From positions 2,427,246-2,491,245 of the forward strand of contig OZ017770.1 in the NCBI GenBank assembly GCA_963969345.1: a stretch of DNA of 64,000 nt. Reading direction: 5' to 3'. A program made the translations under genes and the position numbers. Below the pieces are notes generated by a model. That model saw nothing but the letters and a program-made list of their open reading frames with translations. It had not been told where the DNA came from and made no database searches. Shown here piece after piece: positions 25,110 through 38,189 of this stretch (positions are counted from its first letter, which is position 1; each line of letters begins with the position of its first letter). The stretch is from Turbatrix aceti. Taxonomy: Eukaryota > Nematoda > Chromadorea > Rhabditida > Panagrolaimidae.

Positions 25110-27240
25110 AAAAAATTAATGTTGCTATTTATTTCACTCAAGGGTTTACATTTCTTATTTTTGTTCATGTACAACTAATATGAAATACATTTGCAGATAT
25201 CAAATTAATAAACCTTTGCGATCAGAACAAATAATTAATGAGGAAAGCGACAAAGAGGATGAACAGGAAGGTCAGAAGATAGTTGCTGTTGCCGTCAGAC
25301 TGCAGCTTTGCCTTGACCGCATTGGCCTGGCCCTCAGGCGCCATGCCGACGCGGATGCGGTACTCCGTAGTTTCGATGGCTTGCTTGGCGCCATTCCAGG
25401 GGTGAGGTCCGAGAACACGGTAGGTGTAGGCGGTGGCCGGGCCGTTGAGGATGGTCCAAGCAAGAGCGGGATCTTTCTTGAAGATGGGCCAGAACTTGGG
25501 CGTGCATCCGAGGATGTCCGCGATCTCGTCCATGTACGTGCCAAAGTCAACCTGGACGGTGTGGCGCGGCGAGTTGACATAGCGGGCTGCGAGTCCTTCA
25601 CGCTTGCGCGAAATGTCCTCTGCCATCGCGGCAGCATTGGGGAGCTTCGTGCGGCCGACCAGAGTATCGAAGAAGAGGCGGGCCTGGATTTCGCTGATCG
25701 GCATGATCGAGCCCCAAGGCTGGACGAGTCCCATGACGATGATCGAGTTGTGGTCGCTCAGATCGGGAGGGTACATGTTCAGGTACAGCGACGTGATGTT
25801 GTCCTTCACTGGGATGAGTTTGCCTCCCTCGACGAGAGAGAAGTTAAAGCGGTAACCGGTGCAGAGGATGACCTCGTCGACAGGGTCGGCGTAGGTTCCG
25901 TCTTCGAAGATGATACCAGTCTCGGTGAACTCCTTGATGTTCGGCTTGACGCGCGCAGTCTTGTTGGCAAGACGAGTCGGGATCTCGTCGTTGATGGTCG
26001 GATGAGCGCCGTACACTCCGTGAGCAGGGCGCAGCCCGTACTTGTCGTGATCGAAACCCTTCTGGACATCGCGCTGGGTCAACCAGTTCAAGAAGCCGAT
26101 TGGCAGGTGTTTGCGGATGTTGATCTGAGAGCGGGAGTTCAGAATGACGTCAAATGGCGTACCGCCCTGGATCAGGCGGTTCAGAATCCACGATCCGCGA
26201 CGCGTGACCAGGTAAACCTGTTTTGCAATGCGGCTCAGCTCGACGCAGACATCTCCGCCGCTGTTGCCAATGCCGACGACGGCGACTACTTTTTCTTCGT
26301 ATCCTTTGTGGTCAAGGTAGTCGTGAGCGTGGATGACGTTGCCCTTGAATTTATCTTGTCCGGGCCACGGCTTGGGGACGTTGGGGTCGGCGTGGTGACC
26401 GTTGGCAAGCATGACGCCATCGAAGACATCGACATGCGTGTCGCCCTTGGGATCGACGTACGTAACCTTCCAGCGTCCGGTAGTCTTGTAGTCCTCGTTG
26501 CGCTCAATGCTCAGAACACGGTGCTGGAACTTGATGTAATCCTGGAGGTTGAAGTTGGTGGCATAGTCTTGGAGGTACTCCCGCATGAACGTGTTGTGCA
26601 TGAAGTTGGCGTATTCAGCCTTTGGGGGGAAATCGGAGAACGCAGTCATTTCCTTCGACGTGTTGATTACGGTCGTTTTCATGACCGAGGACACTAAAAT
26701 ATCAGAATTACAGATTTCGAAAGCTCTATTATTCAAAAATCCCACCATTGATGTCGTGGAAGTGACGCTCCTTCTCTTCCTTGTAGTTCCAGAGTCCACC
26801 AACAGAATTGGTGAGCTCGAAACAAACAGGCTCCAATCCATACAACAAGGCATGGCGGATGGAAGGAAGGCCGGAGGCCCCGGCTCCGATGATGGCAACT
26901 CGCTTCTGAGTAGTAGTCATTTTCTTTGTTGTCAATGTTCTGGCTACAGAATGACATACTTTTGAACCACCGTGTTACCTATTTATAGTAGACGCCATGT
27001 AGTCAACACGTTTTGACAGTACTCAACCAAGTCGTAGCCGATTGTATCCGATGTAAATGGAGTTTGTGTCTGATGCATACAACGCTGTACACACGTGTTT
27101 CATGAAGTTATTTGTTGTTTTTTTTGTCAAACGATCGCTGATTTTTTATCTCCTTGCCTCAACCTGCACTTCTCAATGACTGCATGATGATTTTTGATCA
27201 CCCAGGAATCAGTCAGAATTTGCACAACAAACCTGCATAG
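25110..27240 (-). repeat. FMO duplication, right copy
   Basis: Direct repeat of 20067-22190 in the same orientation. The left junction is sharp: TTAATGTTGC and everything after it matches copy 1, while the bases before it do not. At the promoter side similarity decays gradually by substitutions and small indels. Confidence 0.9.
25222..26920 (-). CDS. Flavin-containing monooxygenase, copy 2
   Basis: Second FMO gene of the direct duplication, with the same two-exon structure (26920-26746 and 26693-25222) and 548 residues. The FAD motif GAGASG, the NADPH motif GIGNSG, the FMO fingerprint and the C-terminal hydrophobic anchor are all intact. Against copy 1, the large exon differs at two bases; one changes residue ~177 inside the fingerprint from His to Asn (FKGHVIH to FKGNVIH) at a variable position of the motif, the other is silent. 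The small exon has three differences, one of them changing Val to Leu near residue 28. The in-frame upstream ATG of copy 1 (21907) is not kept in the same context here, which supports the ATG at 26920. Both copies look functional. Confidence 0.93.
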
Positions 27241-27370
27241 TACTCCATGTACCTTGCATCTTGAAGAAATGAAAAAAAAAATAGATAGTGTAGTTGACTT
27301 GAAGAAACAAAATGTAGTGTGACATGAAGAAGAATCGTAATTCGTGTTACGTAATTACAAAACTCTAATT

Positions 27371-30300
27371 ATGGATGTTGTCAGCTGCCGTAAAACTGGC
27401 TTCAAAGAGGGAGATCCTGAATGTCTGGCGTTATGCGACTCGACAGCAACAACTCCTGCACTTCCTGTTCTCGGGCTAAAGTCAATTTTCCTCCATGTTT
27501 GTTTGCGTCATGGTTCTCTAATATGATTTTTTGTTTCAGGATTGACGCAGGCACTATTATGCGACCTTAAAGCACATGCATTTTACGCTGAACAATCTTC
27601 AAGGATTGGCGTTATGCGCGGCAAAAAGGGATGACCTTTCTGTCAATGAAGTTATCGAGCGTTTGTTTGGCAGCTTGACGTGTAACATTGAAAATACGCC
27701 GCTGACTCACAATGTTCGATCGTCCTCCTTGGCAGCGTGTTTCTATGCCATCTACTCTGATGGAAAGAATGTTGAAGCTGTCGTCAAGCTGCTATGCAGT
27801 TTGTTGGGACGGCTTCCGTTTGTCAGATGGATTGACGATGCTGCCGTTAATAAAACCGATAGTAAGTCTTTGCTTTTCTGCCTGCCAATTTATTATTCTT
27901 TTTTTTTCAGAAGTTACAATCTACGAATACTTCATGTTCGCGTTTAACACTGGCTTGTCTGACGTTGCAGCGCATTTTCAAAGTGTTCGGGACGACATTG
28001 TCAGCGAGCAACTGGAACTTCTAACCGTCATGATCAATAAAATCGAATCCTTCTGCCAGGCGAATGCCGTCTCCGAGGATGGCGAGTCCGAGACCGAAAA
28101 GGAGTACGTCGCTATGCTCGATTCTCAAGTTGACGTCATGAAGCTCGTCTGCATGACTATCGGGCTCATTCGTGCCATCGGGCGCTTCAGCGAGGACAAG
28201 GACCAGCCGCTGATCAGCATACTCTTTCCTCCGGCATTCTGCACCGTTGAAAAACCCTCAAATTTCGGTTTGAGTGTCGATAGTTCAAATTGGTTTTTCC
28301 GTGACTTTGAACGTGAAATCAAGACTTCAACGAAGAACGTCATTTCAAAGCACGGCTGCAGCTTCATGAATACCTCACCGAAGAATCGCACGCTGAAGCC
28401 GACGTTCTTGCTCTGCTTTGATGAGATTCAAAAACTCACAGATGCTCTCTTTCGACTCGTGAAGCCAGAAATGCTCAGTCAGTTGGATGAAATCGCTAAG
28501 CAGGTCTTCATGTCGGGTGAGCTCAGACGCTTTCCGTACTACTACGTCTCCGAAACGCTTCAACTGGTTGTTCTGACTTTGTTACGCGACATTCTCTCGC
28601 CGTACTCCATGCACGATGACGATACTCCCGTGCCGGCGGTTTACGCTACGAAAATCAATCGGTTTGCCCTGAAGCTTTTCCGTCGGGGCCAGGATCAAAT
28701 CTCACAGCGTGAGAGCTCCAAGGACACCACGCGGCACTACTACCTTAAAAACAGACGTGTTATGTCTTCCGAAGACGTTGTGAATCGGGTCAAAATGCTG
28801 GTTATTTCAAATTCTATTGCTTTAGAGTTGTTTGTATGGAGTGCAATAAGTGAAAACGGTAAGCTTGATATTTCTTATCTGCAGGGGCGACTTTAAAAAA
28901 CAACTTGATTTTAAGAAGGTGAATTAGTATGCTCAACAATAACCGACAGAATGTTTAAATCCCAGAGACATGTCTCGCTTTACTTACCCGTCAACGTGAT
29001 TGCTTTAGACGCCCTTGGTGTCATGGCCAACAAATTTCCTCTTCTCTCTCAAAATTTTATTATTCCAATGCTGCTCAAATTTCTGCTTGAACCTGCCCCC
29101 TTGCTAACCCAACTTTTTGGCGACGCGTTATTTGACAAGAAAACTGTCAAGGACAAGTCCAAAGTCGAAATTGACAATGCTAACCGGAAGAAACAAGGCT
29201 TCTCGAGCCTTCGCAACGCCGCGATGGATTCTCTGTGCAAAGCGTTGAAGGCTGCGCCACGGGTTCCCGAGCTGGACATTGTGAAAGCTTGTCTGACGAG
29301 TATCTCGTCCAAGTTGATCCTGAACACCACACCGGAGGATGTGTAAGTTCACGTCCTTGCCGCATGCATTTTTATCACTGAATCATTATTTTAGGAACGG
29401 TACAATGATTCTTGAAAGTGGATTGTTGACACTCGGTCGAATTGGTATAACTCTCATGGATTACGATCCATCCGTGCCAAAAACAGTCATGCAAATTTTC
29501 ATTCAACGTTTTTGCAATCCACCATCGCTTCAGGATAATTTGATTATTGGTTGTCTGACTGATATGGTGATTGAAGGCGCTGTGAGTTTTTTTCTATTTT
29601 TTTCAAACGAAATAATTTTTGCTTTTTTTCCAGAAAGGCATCTACGACGACGTCATGGCTCTCTTTGTCAAGGTTACCGTTGAGTCGTCGAACAAGATCT
29701 ACAACGCGGATCCCAACACAGCGGATCATCACTATGCCCACGTCTCGCTTGCTGTGGACACCGCCTTTGCCAAGTTAGCGACGACGGCAACGACCGAAGA
29801 GGAACAGATGAACCTGCTCGTCCGCCTTCTCGAGTTATTCGTTCAACTTGGTGTCGAAGGCAAACGCGTTGGCGAAAAGATGTACAAATCGACGGTCAAG
29901 ATGTCAACCAGTGCGGGTAACCTTGGTGTGCTGATACCGAAGATCGCAGCCGTCGTCATGAGGCTTGATCCGGTAACAAATCCGAGCGTGAGGCTCCGAA
30001 ACTTGTTTCGTGATTTTTGGTTTTATTGCTCCGTCCTTGGCTTCGATGTATCGTATTCCGGATTGTGGCCTGAGGAGTGGTATACTGCCGTCTGTGCCAT
30101 TGCCTGCAAGTCACCCGTGTTAATTCCAAACGAAAATTTGAAATCTGAGCTCATTGACAACGCTGCCATTCAGATGAGCGGAATCACATCTGTACGTTCT
30201 TAAAATTTTTTGTATGACACTCAGTTTATTTTTTCAGACTGAACTTCTGGAAGTTCGTAATACAGTTTGCCAGGAGTGGAACAACGCATCTGACGTCATT

Positions 30301-33300
30301 GCTCTGGTCAACCGAATGGACGTCGCTCAGTGTCTCTACCTGCTTTCTGTTTTTCGAATGGAAAAGATGCGTGTGACGAATTCAGTTCACCCGGACGCCG
30401 TGCACTGCTTTTTCAAATACCTTGAAGACCGGGCTATTCGAAAAGACAAAAGCGGCATCTGGCAGTGCATGTGCTACGCGGTCGTTATAATCTTCGACGA
30501 ATACCTCAAGGTCGCCAAACTTCGGTATGCCAACAACAAGTCTGTGGAACTCGATCTCGTTCGGCATGCTCAGTTTACGCTTGTACAGTACGGCAATAAC
30601 ATACCTGAAATTCGTCGATGTGCCGATTCGTGTCTCAGCAAGCTTACGTTTACGTTTCCTTTTATTCTGTGGAACGGCAAGGTGATTTCGACAGCGCTGC
30701 ACATGCTGCAGACAATGACCCAGAACCTCGAAACCGATCCGGAATGCTTAGAGTCAATTTTGACGTTTCAAGATCTTCCGTGGACAATTCAGTTGTTGGA
30801 CAACTTCAAAGGAAGGTCCAGTGTGGTTCAGGATTTTGGTCGGCAGTGCGAGCAACTGCTACGTGAAGCCATGCGTTGGGCGCCGTGCACAACTCACAGC
30901 CACCTCCTGGAATACGTCCGGCTAACCAACTCGGTCAATGATAATTCACTTCGCCTCACAATCAGCGCGGTTTTGAACAATAGCAATCGATCTGAGGACC
31001 TTTTGCTCGTCGAACACGTCGGGTCGATGAAGGAGGACACCCAGGGCACAGACGTTGCAACTTACCTGTCGTCTTTAAGCCTGAGGTCAGAATACCTCGG
31101 TCAGGTGAAGGGAATGCTCACTATGCTTTGCGAGAGGCAAGATGAGCGATCTGCCGAACTCAGTCTTATCGATCACCTGGAACGAATGCTGGACACCGGA
31201 ATGGAGCAGGACACTGAAGAAAAAATTTCCAAGGCGATCATGTTGATGTCAGCTTACCTCATCTACCTGCCTGAACTCAACCATCGGCTGCTAAAGAATC
31301 TTGTCTGGGCTCCGCTTCGAAGGTTCACGGATGCCACGCTTAGACTTTGCACGACGTCTTGGAATTGGATTTTGGCTGCGAGGACTGACGTTCAGATGAG
31401 TTTTCTCCAAGAAATGGCTTCATGCTGGGTAACCATTGCGCAGAGAAATTTTGGCATTTTTGAACGCGATGATCGCCCAACCTGTCCGTTGTCTGTGTTT
31501 TCGTGCTCCAAGCAGCCGTCACCGCATATTTTGCCTCACGCTATTTGGGTGAATTTCTTAACCGAGCGTATTTGTCTCGCCAAGTATCACAGCCAAGACC
31601 AGCTGGACCTATTTGAACTCATGTTTGTCCAGACATTTTCGATGAACATTGGAGACAAGCAGATTCAGCCGCTCAATGTTTATCAACAAGTTTCACTTAC
31701 TCCGCTTCCCAGTCCCAATTCAAGTGAGTTTTTTAGTCAAATAAAACCTAATTTCATCCATGTTTTATAGTCATGTTCACCCGAAACGTCGAAGCGTCTG
31801 GCATTCGCTTCCGCATGCTTTCTGCCATTTTAGAAATGATTCAAAACGACTCTACTTTCCACGCGTTATCCAAGAACATGCTTCGTCAACGCATATACGC
31901 GACTGCGTTTGACTACTTCACTCTCCCGCCCCAGTCACCCACCCAGTCCATGGCACAACTCAAGAACGACGTCCATCAGATGCTTCTTTTCTGGAAAACT
32001 CTGTTTGCCGATCCGAAATACATCAAAAAAGAGACTTTTATTACGTCAGACGTTGAACTGCATGTGAACAACATACACCCGTTGCTGGCGAATGAACCTT
32101 ACGCTCAGGACACGCAGAAGGCTTCTCAGACTTGGCATGGCTCTGCTGGATCGTCTATGAATACCTGGGCAAACACAATTTCGATTGTTGCTGCTCAGTC
32201 TCGGGGAACTACGGTAGCGAGAACACGGCCTACTGATTTGCGGAGTCGAGAGGTCGAACGCCAGACCAAACACTGCCTGCGGCGGCGGCAGCTTTTGTTG
32301 CTTCTTGTGGGCAATGAAATTGATCGTCTGAACGCGTGGCTTTCGCTTAACACGGACCAAGTCGATGACGACAAAATGATGCTCGAAAGATGGTTTAAGA
32401 CTGCGATCACCGATTCTCATAATGAAGTTAAGACAATCCGGGATCTGACTCGTTTTGCATGGGAAATCTCCGCTCAATTGGCTGTTCACCTTCCCGTTCG
32501 ATTCCGCAGTTACCCAATTGTGAAGTCTGTGCTCCAGGAACTCGTCAGAGCATACCCTGAACAGGTCTCACATCTTTCAGAAGCCCTACCACTCTTTTTG
32601 GGTGATGCGAATACCAATTTTGAGAATTTCGACGTGGGTTTTTCTTACTTATGCTGTTGAACTTTTTTTTCTGTTTTTAGATCAGTTACCTGCTGACCTG
32701 GGCGAGATGCTCTCCCGCATTTGCCATTTCTCTGTTCTGCCCTCGGCTTTTCCCCCTGCATGCTGTCACTGCTCAATACGCCGTCCGAGTGCTTCGTTCC
32801 TATCCTCCCGACATCCTCATGCTGTACATCTCTCAAATCGTCCAGGCAATGCGATGGGACACAATGGGCTACGTTGCCGACTTGATTGCCTGGCTGGCGG
32901 GTCATTCACAACTCCTGGCGCATCAACTTCTCTGGAACATGAAAGCCAACATGTTCACCGATGAGGATGCAAAAGTCGAAGATCCAGTGCTCTACCGTCC
33001 GCTCAAGGATCTCACTGATCGTATCATTCACCAACTCGAAGGCGCGGCGCGGAGTTTCTACAACGCAGAGTTTGAGTTGTTTGACAAAATTACCCGGATA
33101 TCAGGTGCCATCAAGCCGTATCCAAAGGGTGAATCCAGGAAAAAGGCTTGTCTGAAGGCTCTCGCGGAGGTCAGTCTGGACTGCGTAGGCTATCTGCCGT
33201 CGAATCCAGAATCCATTCTTCTGTCAATTGACTACGCGAGTGCAACGCCTATGCAGTCTGCCGCCAAAGCGCCTTTTCTGGCTCGTTTCAAGGTCCGCAA

Positions 33301-34245
33301 GGCTAATGTCTCCGAGGTAGAGTCTCTCACTTTACGCTACTACCAAAAGAAGAACACCGAAGAAGACCTCAAAGCCGAGCTCCGCGATTTGGCAGCTGCT
33401 GAAGGCAAAGTCTGCTGGAAAGCCGCTATTTTCAAAGTCGGCGACGACGTCAGACAAGACATTCTCGCCCTTCAGCTCATGACGATCATGAAGAACATCT
33501 TCGACGCCCTCAATATCGATGTCTGTCTCTTTCCGTACCACGTGGTGGCGACGAGTCCGGGCTGCGGCGTCATCGAGTGCGTACCTGATTCCAAGTCTCG
33601 GGATCAGCTCGGTCGCCAGACTGATTACAGCTTATTTGAATACTTTCAAACAACTTTCGGCGACGAGTCAAGCGAAGGGTTCCAGAATGCGAGGCGCAAC
33701 TTTATTCGCTCTATGGCTGCATACAGTGTTTTCAGTTACCTTCTTCAGATCAAGGATCGGCATAACGGAAACATCATGCTCAACAACCAGGGTCATATTA
33801 TCCATATTGGTGAGTTTATAAACTCTTTAACAACTTTTTTATTAAATTTAAATTTTTAGATTTTGGATTTATGTTTGACAGCAGTCCAGGCGGTAACCTC
33901 GGCTTTGAACCGGATTTCAAACTGTCCCAGGAAATGGTCGACATCATGGGTCGCCGTCCCGAAAGCGCTCCCTTCAAGCAATTCTCCAGCCTCTGCGTTC
34001 AGGCCTACCTTGCCGTCCGACCTCACTACGAATCATTCATAGCACTTGTTACCATGATGCTGGATACCAAACTACCGTGCTTTCGTGGCAAAACCATTCA
34101 CCAGTTTCGTGCCCGCTTTTCTCCAGAAGCATCTGATCGGGAAGCGGCAAAGTTTATGCAAGGAATAATATCCAACTGCTATACTAACCCGCGTTCCAAG
34201 ATGTATGATCAACTGCAATACATTCAGAATGACATTCCCTACTAG
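27371..34245 (+). CDS. Phosphatidylinositol 4-kinase alpha (PI4KIII-alpha)
   Basis: A lipid kinase that makes phosphatidylinositol 4-phosphate for the plasma membrane, working with TTC7 and EFR3 partners (family knowledge). Ten exons keep phase: 27371-27480, 27551-27861, 27911-28858, 28928-29342, 29395-29581, 29634-30191, 30238-31723, 31771-32633, 32681-33809 and 33860-34245, giving 2130 residues, near the 2100 of the human enzyme. Landmarks: GNLGVLIPKIA and SGLWPEEWY in the helical scaffold, YLLSVFRMEKMRV, the lipid kinase unique domain before ~1750, then the kinase with VGDDVRQDILALQLM, catalytic loop KDRHNGNIML and activation motif HIDFGFMF. The first exon is the least certain: its donor is GTCAAT and an ATG at 27576 in exon 2 is an alternative start. 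No acceptor precedes the ATG at 27371. Confidence 0.93.
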
Positions 34246-35929
34246 TAGTGTCTATCCCAACTCTCCTCGGCTATCCCAACTAACTAACTAAAAATATGTA
34301 ATATGCAGATTTAGTGATAAATTATTTTGTAATTTAAATTTAATGGTGCAAATAGAGATTTATAGCTTATTTAAATAAATTGTCGTTTGTATATTTTTTT
34401 TAGTGGCATGATGTAAATAAATTGAAAAAAAATGGCGCTTATGGTCCATGTTAGTTAGCACAGTTAATTTTAGAACTCTGTATTTCAGCATCCGGAGTCC
34501 CCGAATGCGTGTCCAAAAATTAAGGTTACGACACAACTTTCGCTGGTCATAAAACTACCACGTACCTTGAGATACTGGGTAAAAACCGACGATCGTTACT
34601 ATGCACCGTCGATTCATTCTGTTATTGCTACTGATCTCAAATGAGACCGTAATTCTTGGATGACAGTTGTTTGTCTCTCTATTCAATACGCTCTTTCCAC
34701 CTTTCTGTATTCTCCGCGATAGCTTATTTCTTTTCAACGTGTGTACAACCGGTGCAAAATCTGCAGCATTCTATTAAAAAAAACCTTGCACCGCTATCAT
34801 TTGCATCAGCTGAAAAATCTTTTGAAATATGATAATGTCAAGGCCACATCATTTTTAAACGTTGGAAATGATATGAAAACGGCAAAATCACGATCTTGGA
34901 CGTCAAGCTGCACGATTTCGAACTTCAAATAACAAAAAACCATTTGGAGAAGCTGTGCATGTATCTTTCATGACAAAATTAGTGCTAATTATTTTTTTGT
35001 ACATAATTTTTTCGCAAATAAAAAACATAGGAAAGAAGAGAAGATTGTAGAAATTGGCAATTAGTTTCACCAAAAACAAGCCTTTGCATCTAGTACGCCA
35101 ACGCACACGACCTTTTCAACTGTGTTTTCTGAAAATACCTTTTGCACTTCTTGTAAACGTGACATTTTCTCCGAAACTTGATATCTCTCCTTTTTAATGG
35201 CACAATGTATTTTATATCCATTTTCATTTCCTTTTCTCTTCTTCAAAAGCGTGTATGTAGTAGTTCAGACTTGAATGCAGATCACAAAAATAGTACTTCA
35301 GACAGCAAGTTTTCATAATATATAATTTTTATAACGTTTTCAATCAATGTATCTGTTTGGTAAACTTTTTGATCATGTCAGGTCCTTGTATGTATAGCGA
35401 TCAAGTCACTTTTTTTAATTCGACAAGCGTCACGTTTTTTTGTATTCATGGGAAAGCAAAACCGCACAATTTCCGCTTTTTCGTGCTTAAATTATCTTGC
35501 TAAAAGAACAACATCTTGTAAGAAAAAAACAAGGTGTGTTAAAAAATATCAGAAAGAATAATTTTTTTTCACGACGACGACGACGCCGGGATAATTGTTA
35601 TGCGTTCTGTCGTATCGTCGTCGGTATGGTTTTTTTACTGCAAAAAAAGAGCATGTACATATACATTGATGATGACATGTTGTGAAGCATCAGATGATCG
35701 CTGCAACAGCGTGCCTCATAATCGGGAGGAATGCAAAAGGTGATGCGGCATGATGAGGACCACGACCGTTGCAAACGGAGGACACGCGTTATTGCAGTCA
35801 CAGAATAAAAAGGGAAAGCGACGATGCCCCTCTGAATCACAGCATTTTGTCAGCGTCCCCTCATAAAGCGCGTCCATATCTCAAAAACACTGCCACACTC
35901 GCGTGCTCATCTGTCTGGTCATTGCCATC
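34246..35929. other. Intergenic region
   Basis: AT-rich DNA with no supported gene. It holds an imperfect hairpin made of CGACGACGA near 35573 and TCGTCGTCG near 35614. A first exon for the downstream membrane protein may lie between 35750 and 35929, where an open frame ends in a hydrophobic stretch (VLICLVIAIMVV). Confidence 0.45.
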
Positions 35930-36997
35930 ATGGTTGTGGTTAGTTGTTTTTTTAAGTGTAGTACCTATTATTGATCAGTAAACATGACTGTAGGGAAAGC
36001 GTTGGTTGAACTACCTGCTGATGCCGTTGGCGACGTTCGTCGACAAGCGATGCATCGAATCTCGCAGCAACAAGGATCGTTTCCACTTTGCCTCGGTCCA
36101 TGTCAACATGTGGATTGGCGTCTCCATTGCCTTTTCCATGATATCCAGTATCTGGCTCATGCATGTCATCTGCAGTGATGTGATCGTCAACAAGGAACTC
36201 CTCCACCAACGGTTTCACAAGGATGTATCGACGTTCGATGCGATTTACGAAGCTCTCCGAGGTTGGTTCACACGTTGATCGATGTGCATGTATATCATGG
36301 CAAGAGCGAACTTTTAGATGAGTACTTCCTGCTTTCGGTCTACGGCTTGTTCTTCTGCTTTACCCACATGACCTTTAGCTGCCTGGCGATCATGACTCGT
36401 CTGCCTGTCTTCTACATGCCGGCCCAAGTCCTCATGGTTTGACTGTTTTCTTTAAAAATATGTCTAATGTGTTTTCACCTGTTTAGTACATCTTTGCCTT
36501 TTACTACGCATTTCAAATCGGTCATATCTGGATAGTCCGCTGCGTGCAAGTCATGGATATGGTTTACTACATGGCGAGGGAAGGAAACGCACCCCGCAAG
36601 CACATCCTCAAATTTGACGTTTTGAAAGGAAGTGAGTTATAGTTAATCAGAAAAAGAATTATGCATAAAATTTTAGACTTCACGATGTATCTTGAGTGCC
36701 TTGCAAATTTTCCGATTCTTCTGGCTGTCTTAGCATTTATCCTGCTGATTGAACGCTGCATGCAGTACTTGCATCACGAAGAATTCTTCCTTGACTACAA
36801 GGTTTACTTCCGTCTTTCTTTCAAGTGATGCACAAAAGTTTTAGAGCTTCATGAACATCGGTACTCCCCTGCCATCCCCGCAACGCGACGTCGAACTCGA
36901 GTGCACCAATCTTCCTGGATGGCAATCGGAATATTGCCCTCGCTCCGCGACGTACTACTCCTTTGACCAGCACCTCTTCAATACGTGCGATTTCTGA
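35930..36997 (+). CDS. Uncharacterised multi-pass membrane protein
   Basis: I do not recognise this family. Exons 35930-35938, 35994-36261, 36318-36436, 36487-36631, 36677-36801 and 36845-36997 keep phase and give 272 residues. At least four hydrophobic segments are visible: WIGVSIAFSMISSIWLMHVI, YFLLSVYGLFFCFTHMTF, YIFAFYYAFQIGHIWIV and FPILLAVLAFILLI; a further one may precede them, since the frame upstream of the ATG is hydrophobic. The C-terminal 50 residues are soluble, with three Cys (CTNL, YCPR, NTCDF). The start is uncertain: a nine-base first coding exon is implausibly short, so the true first exon probably extends 5' of 35930 or lies elsewhere. The length, helix number and aromatic content could suit a receptor-like or ER protein, but I assign no function. 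Confidence 0.6.
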
Positions 36998-38186
36998 ACC
37001 TACGAAAACTGGTTTGAAGTGTTACGCTGACGTGTAACAATCCACATCCTTGAACACATTTCCGGCAAATTCAAAAAAAAAAAATGATGCCACTTTATTT
37101 CCAATTTGTCTGATTCTGAACTGTGCCGTATAACATCTGTATAACTCCTGTGTATCCATCACTATCTATCCTTACTATTTTTGTGGTCAAAGCTCGATAA
37201 ATGAACTTACAGCTTGATTGCGCATATGTTGTTTGCCATAGTGGAGAGGGAATGTACGAACGGGCAAGGCAAAAAAATGAAAGGCAATAACAAATGTGCA
37301 CGTCTGTTCGACAGATAGTTCACTGACTCACTCGCATCGCCACACCAATCTCGCCCGACGATCACTGACTGAAGAAAGGTCAGCAGAATGACTTGCAGCA
37401 GCAGTCGCCATTCTTTTTTTCTCTGCGGCCATTCGTGCAGTCGGTAGTGTTGTGTGCAGGCAGGTAAAAATGGATGTAGATGCTCGTACCATCTATAGCC
37501 TTGACCCGGATACTCACCCCAAAACATCGATTAGTTTTTGTGAAGGTTTTTCTTTTCCTCCTTTGACGCGCTGCGAAGTCGGTCATTTTGAAAACTAGGC
37601 CACGTTTCTTAAAAACATCATCACTTTTTTTTTCCGTCAGCATGAATGTTCGGAAGGCGAACGTTACGCGTTTTCCATGCAAAATGAGAAACGTGTAATG
37701 TCATCAATCGAACTTTTGTCTAAAGCTTGCGCTTGAGTTACAAAAACCCACAGGTTACGTGTTGTGTAAGATCTTTTTTCTGGTAGAGACGAAGAGGAAG
37801 GGGGGTGTTTTCTCGACAGGCGCTCTCTCGCTTTTTCCTGGTGCGTGCCGGTTCCTTTGCTGACTCTAAACGTCCACTGCTTTCGAACTGCGCTTTTGCA
37901 AATAAGAGTGACACGTAGCAAATGTATTCTTCTATATATACGAGAGCGCATCAAGGTTGTTATTTTCATCTTCCTTCGTGCAGTTCGGTCATTTCTGTTG
38001 CTGCGCGGTGCTTCCGTGATTGCGTTTGATAGATTTCATGTGCAGTGGATGACCGTCAGAGGCGGGGCATCGTCGTGCACAGCCAATGAGCGATACACAC
38101 GCGAACTAGGGAAGCCGAACACGTCGCGTAGTCAAACACTATTTGAGGTCCTTCGTTTGATCCGCGTCTAGTCGAAACATTTTCAG
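36998..38186. other. Intergenic region with PDI promoter
   Basis: No gene supported. A minus-strand open frame around 37682-37380 lacks partners. TATATATA at 37933-37940 is a candidate TATA box for the PDI gene, ~250 bases before its ATG, with the acceptor TTTTCAG at 38180-38186 between them, which fits a 5' UTR intron or trans-splice site. Confidence 0.45.
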
Positions 38187-38189
38187 AAG

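Noticed and set aside
37380..37682. Minus-strand 100-codon frame upstream of PDI
   Set aside because: No motif, no convincing splice partners, Lys/Arg-rich composition from A/T runs, and position in the presumed PDI promoter.
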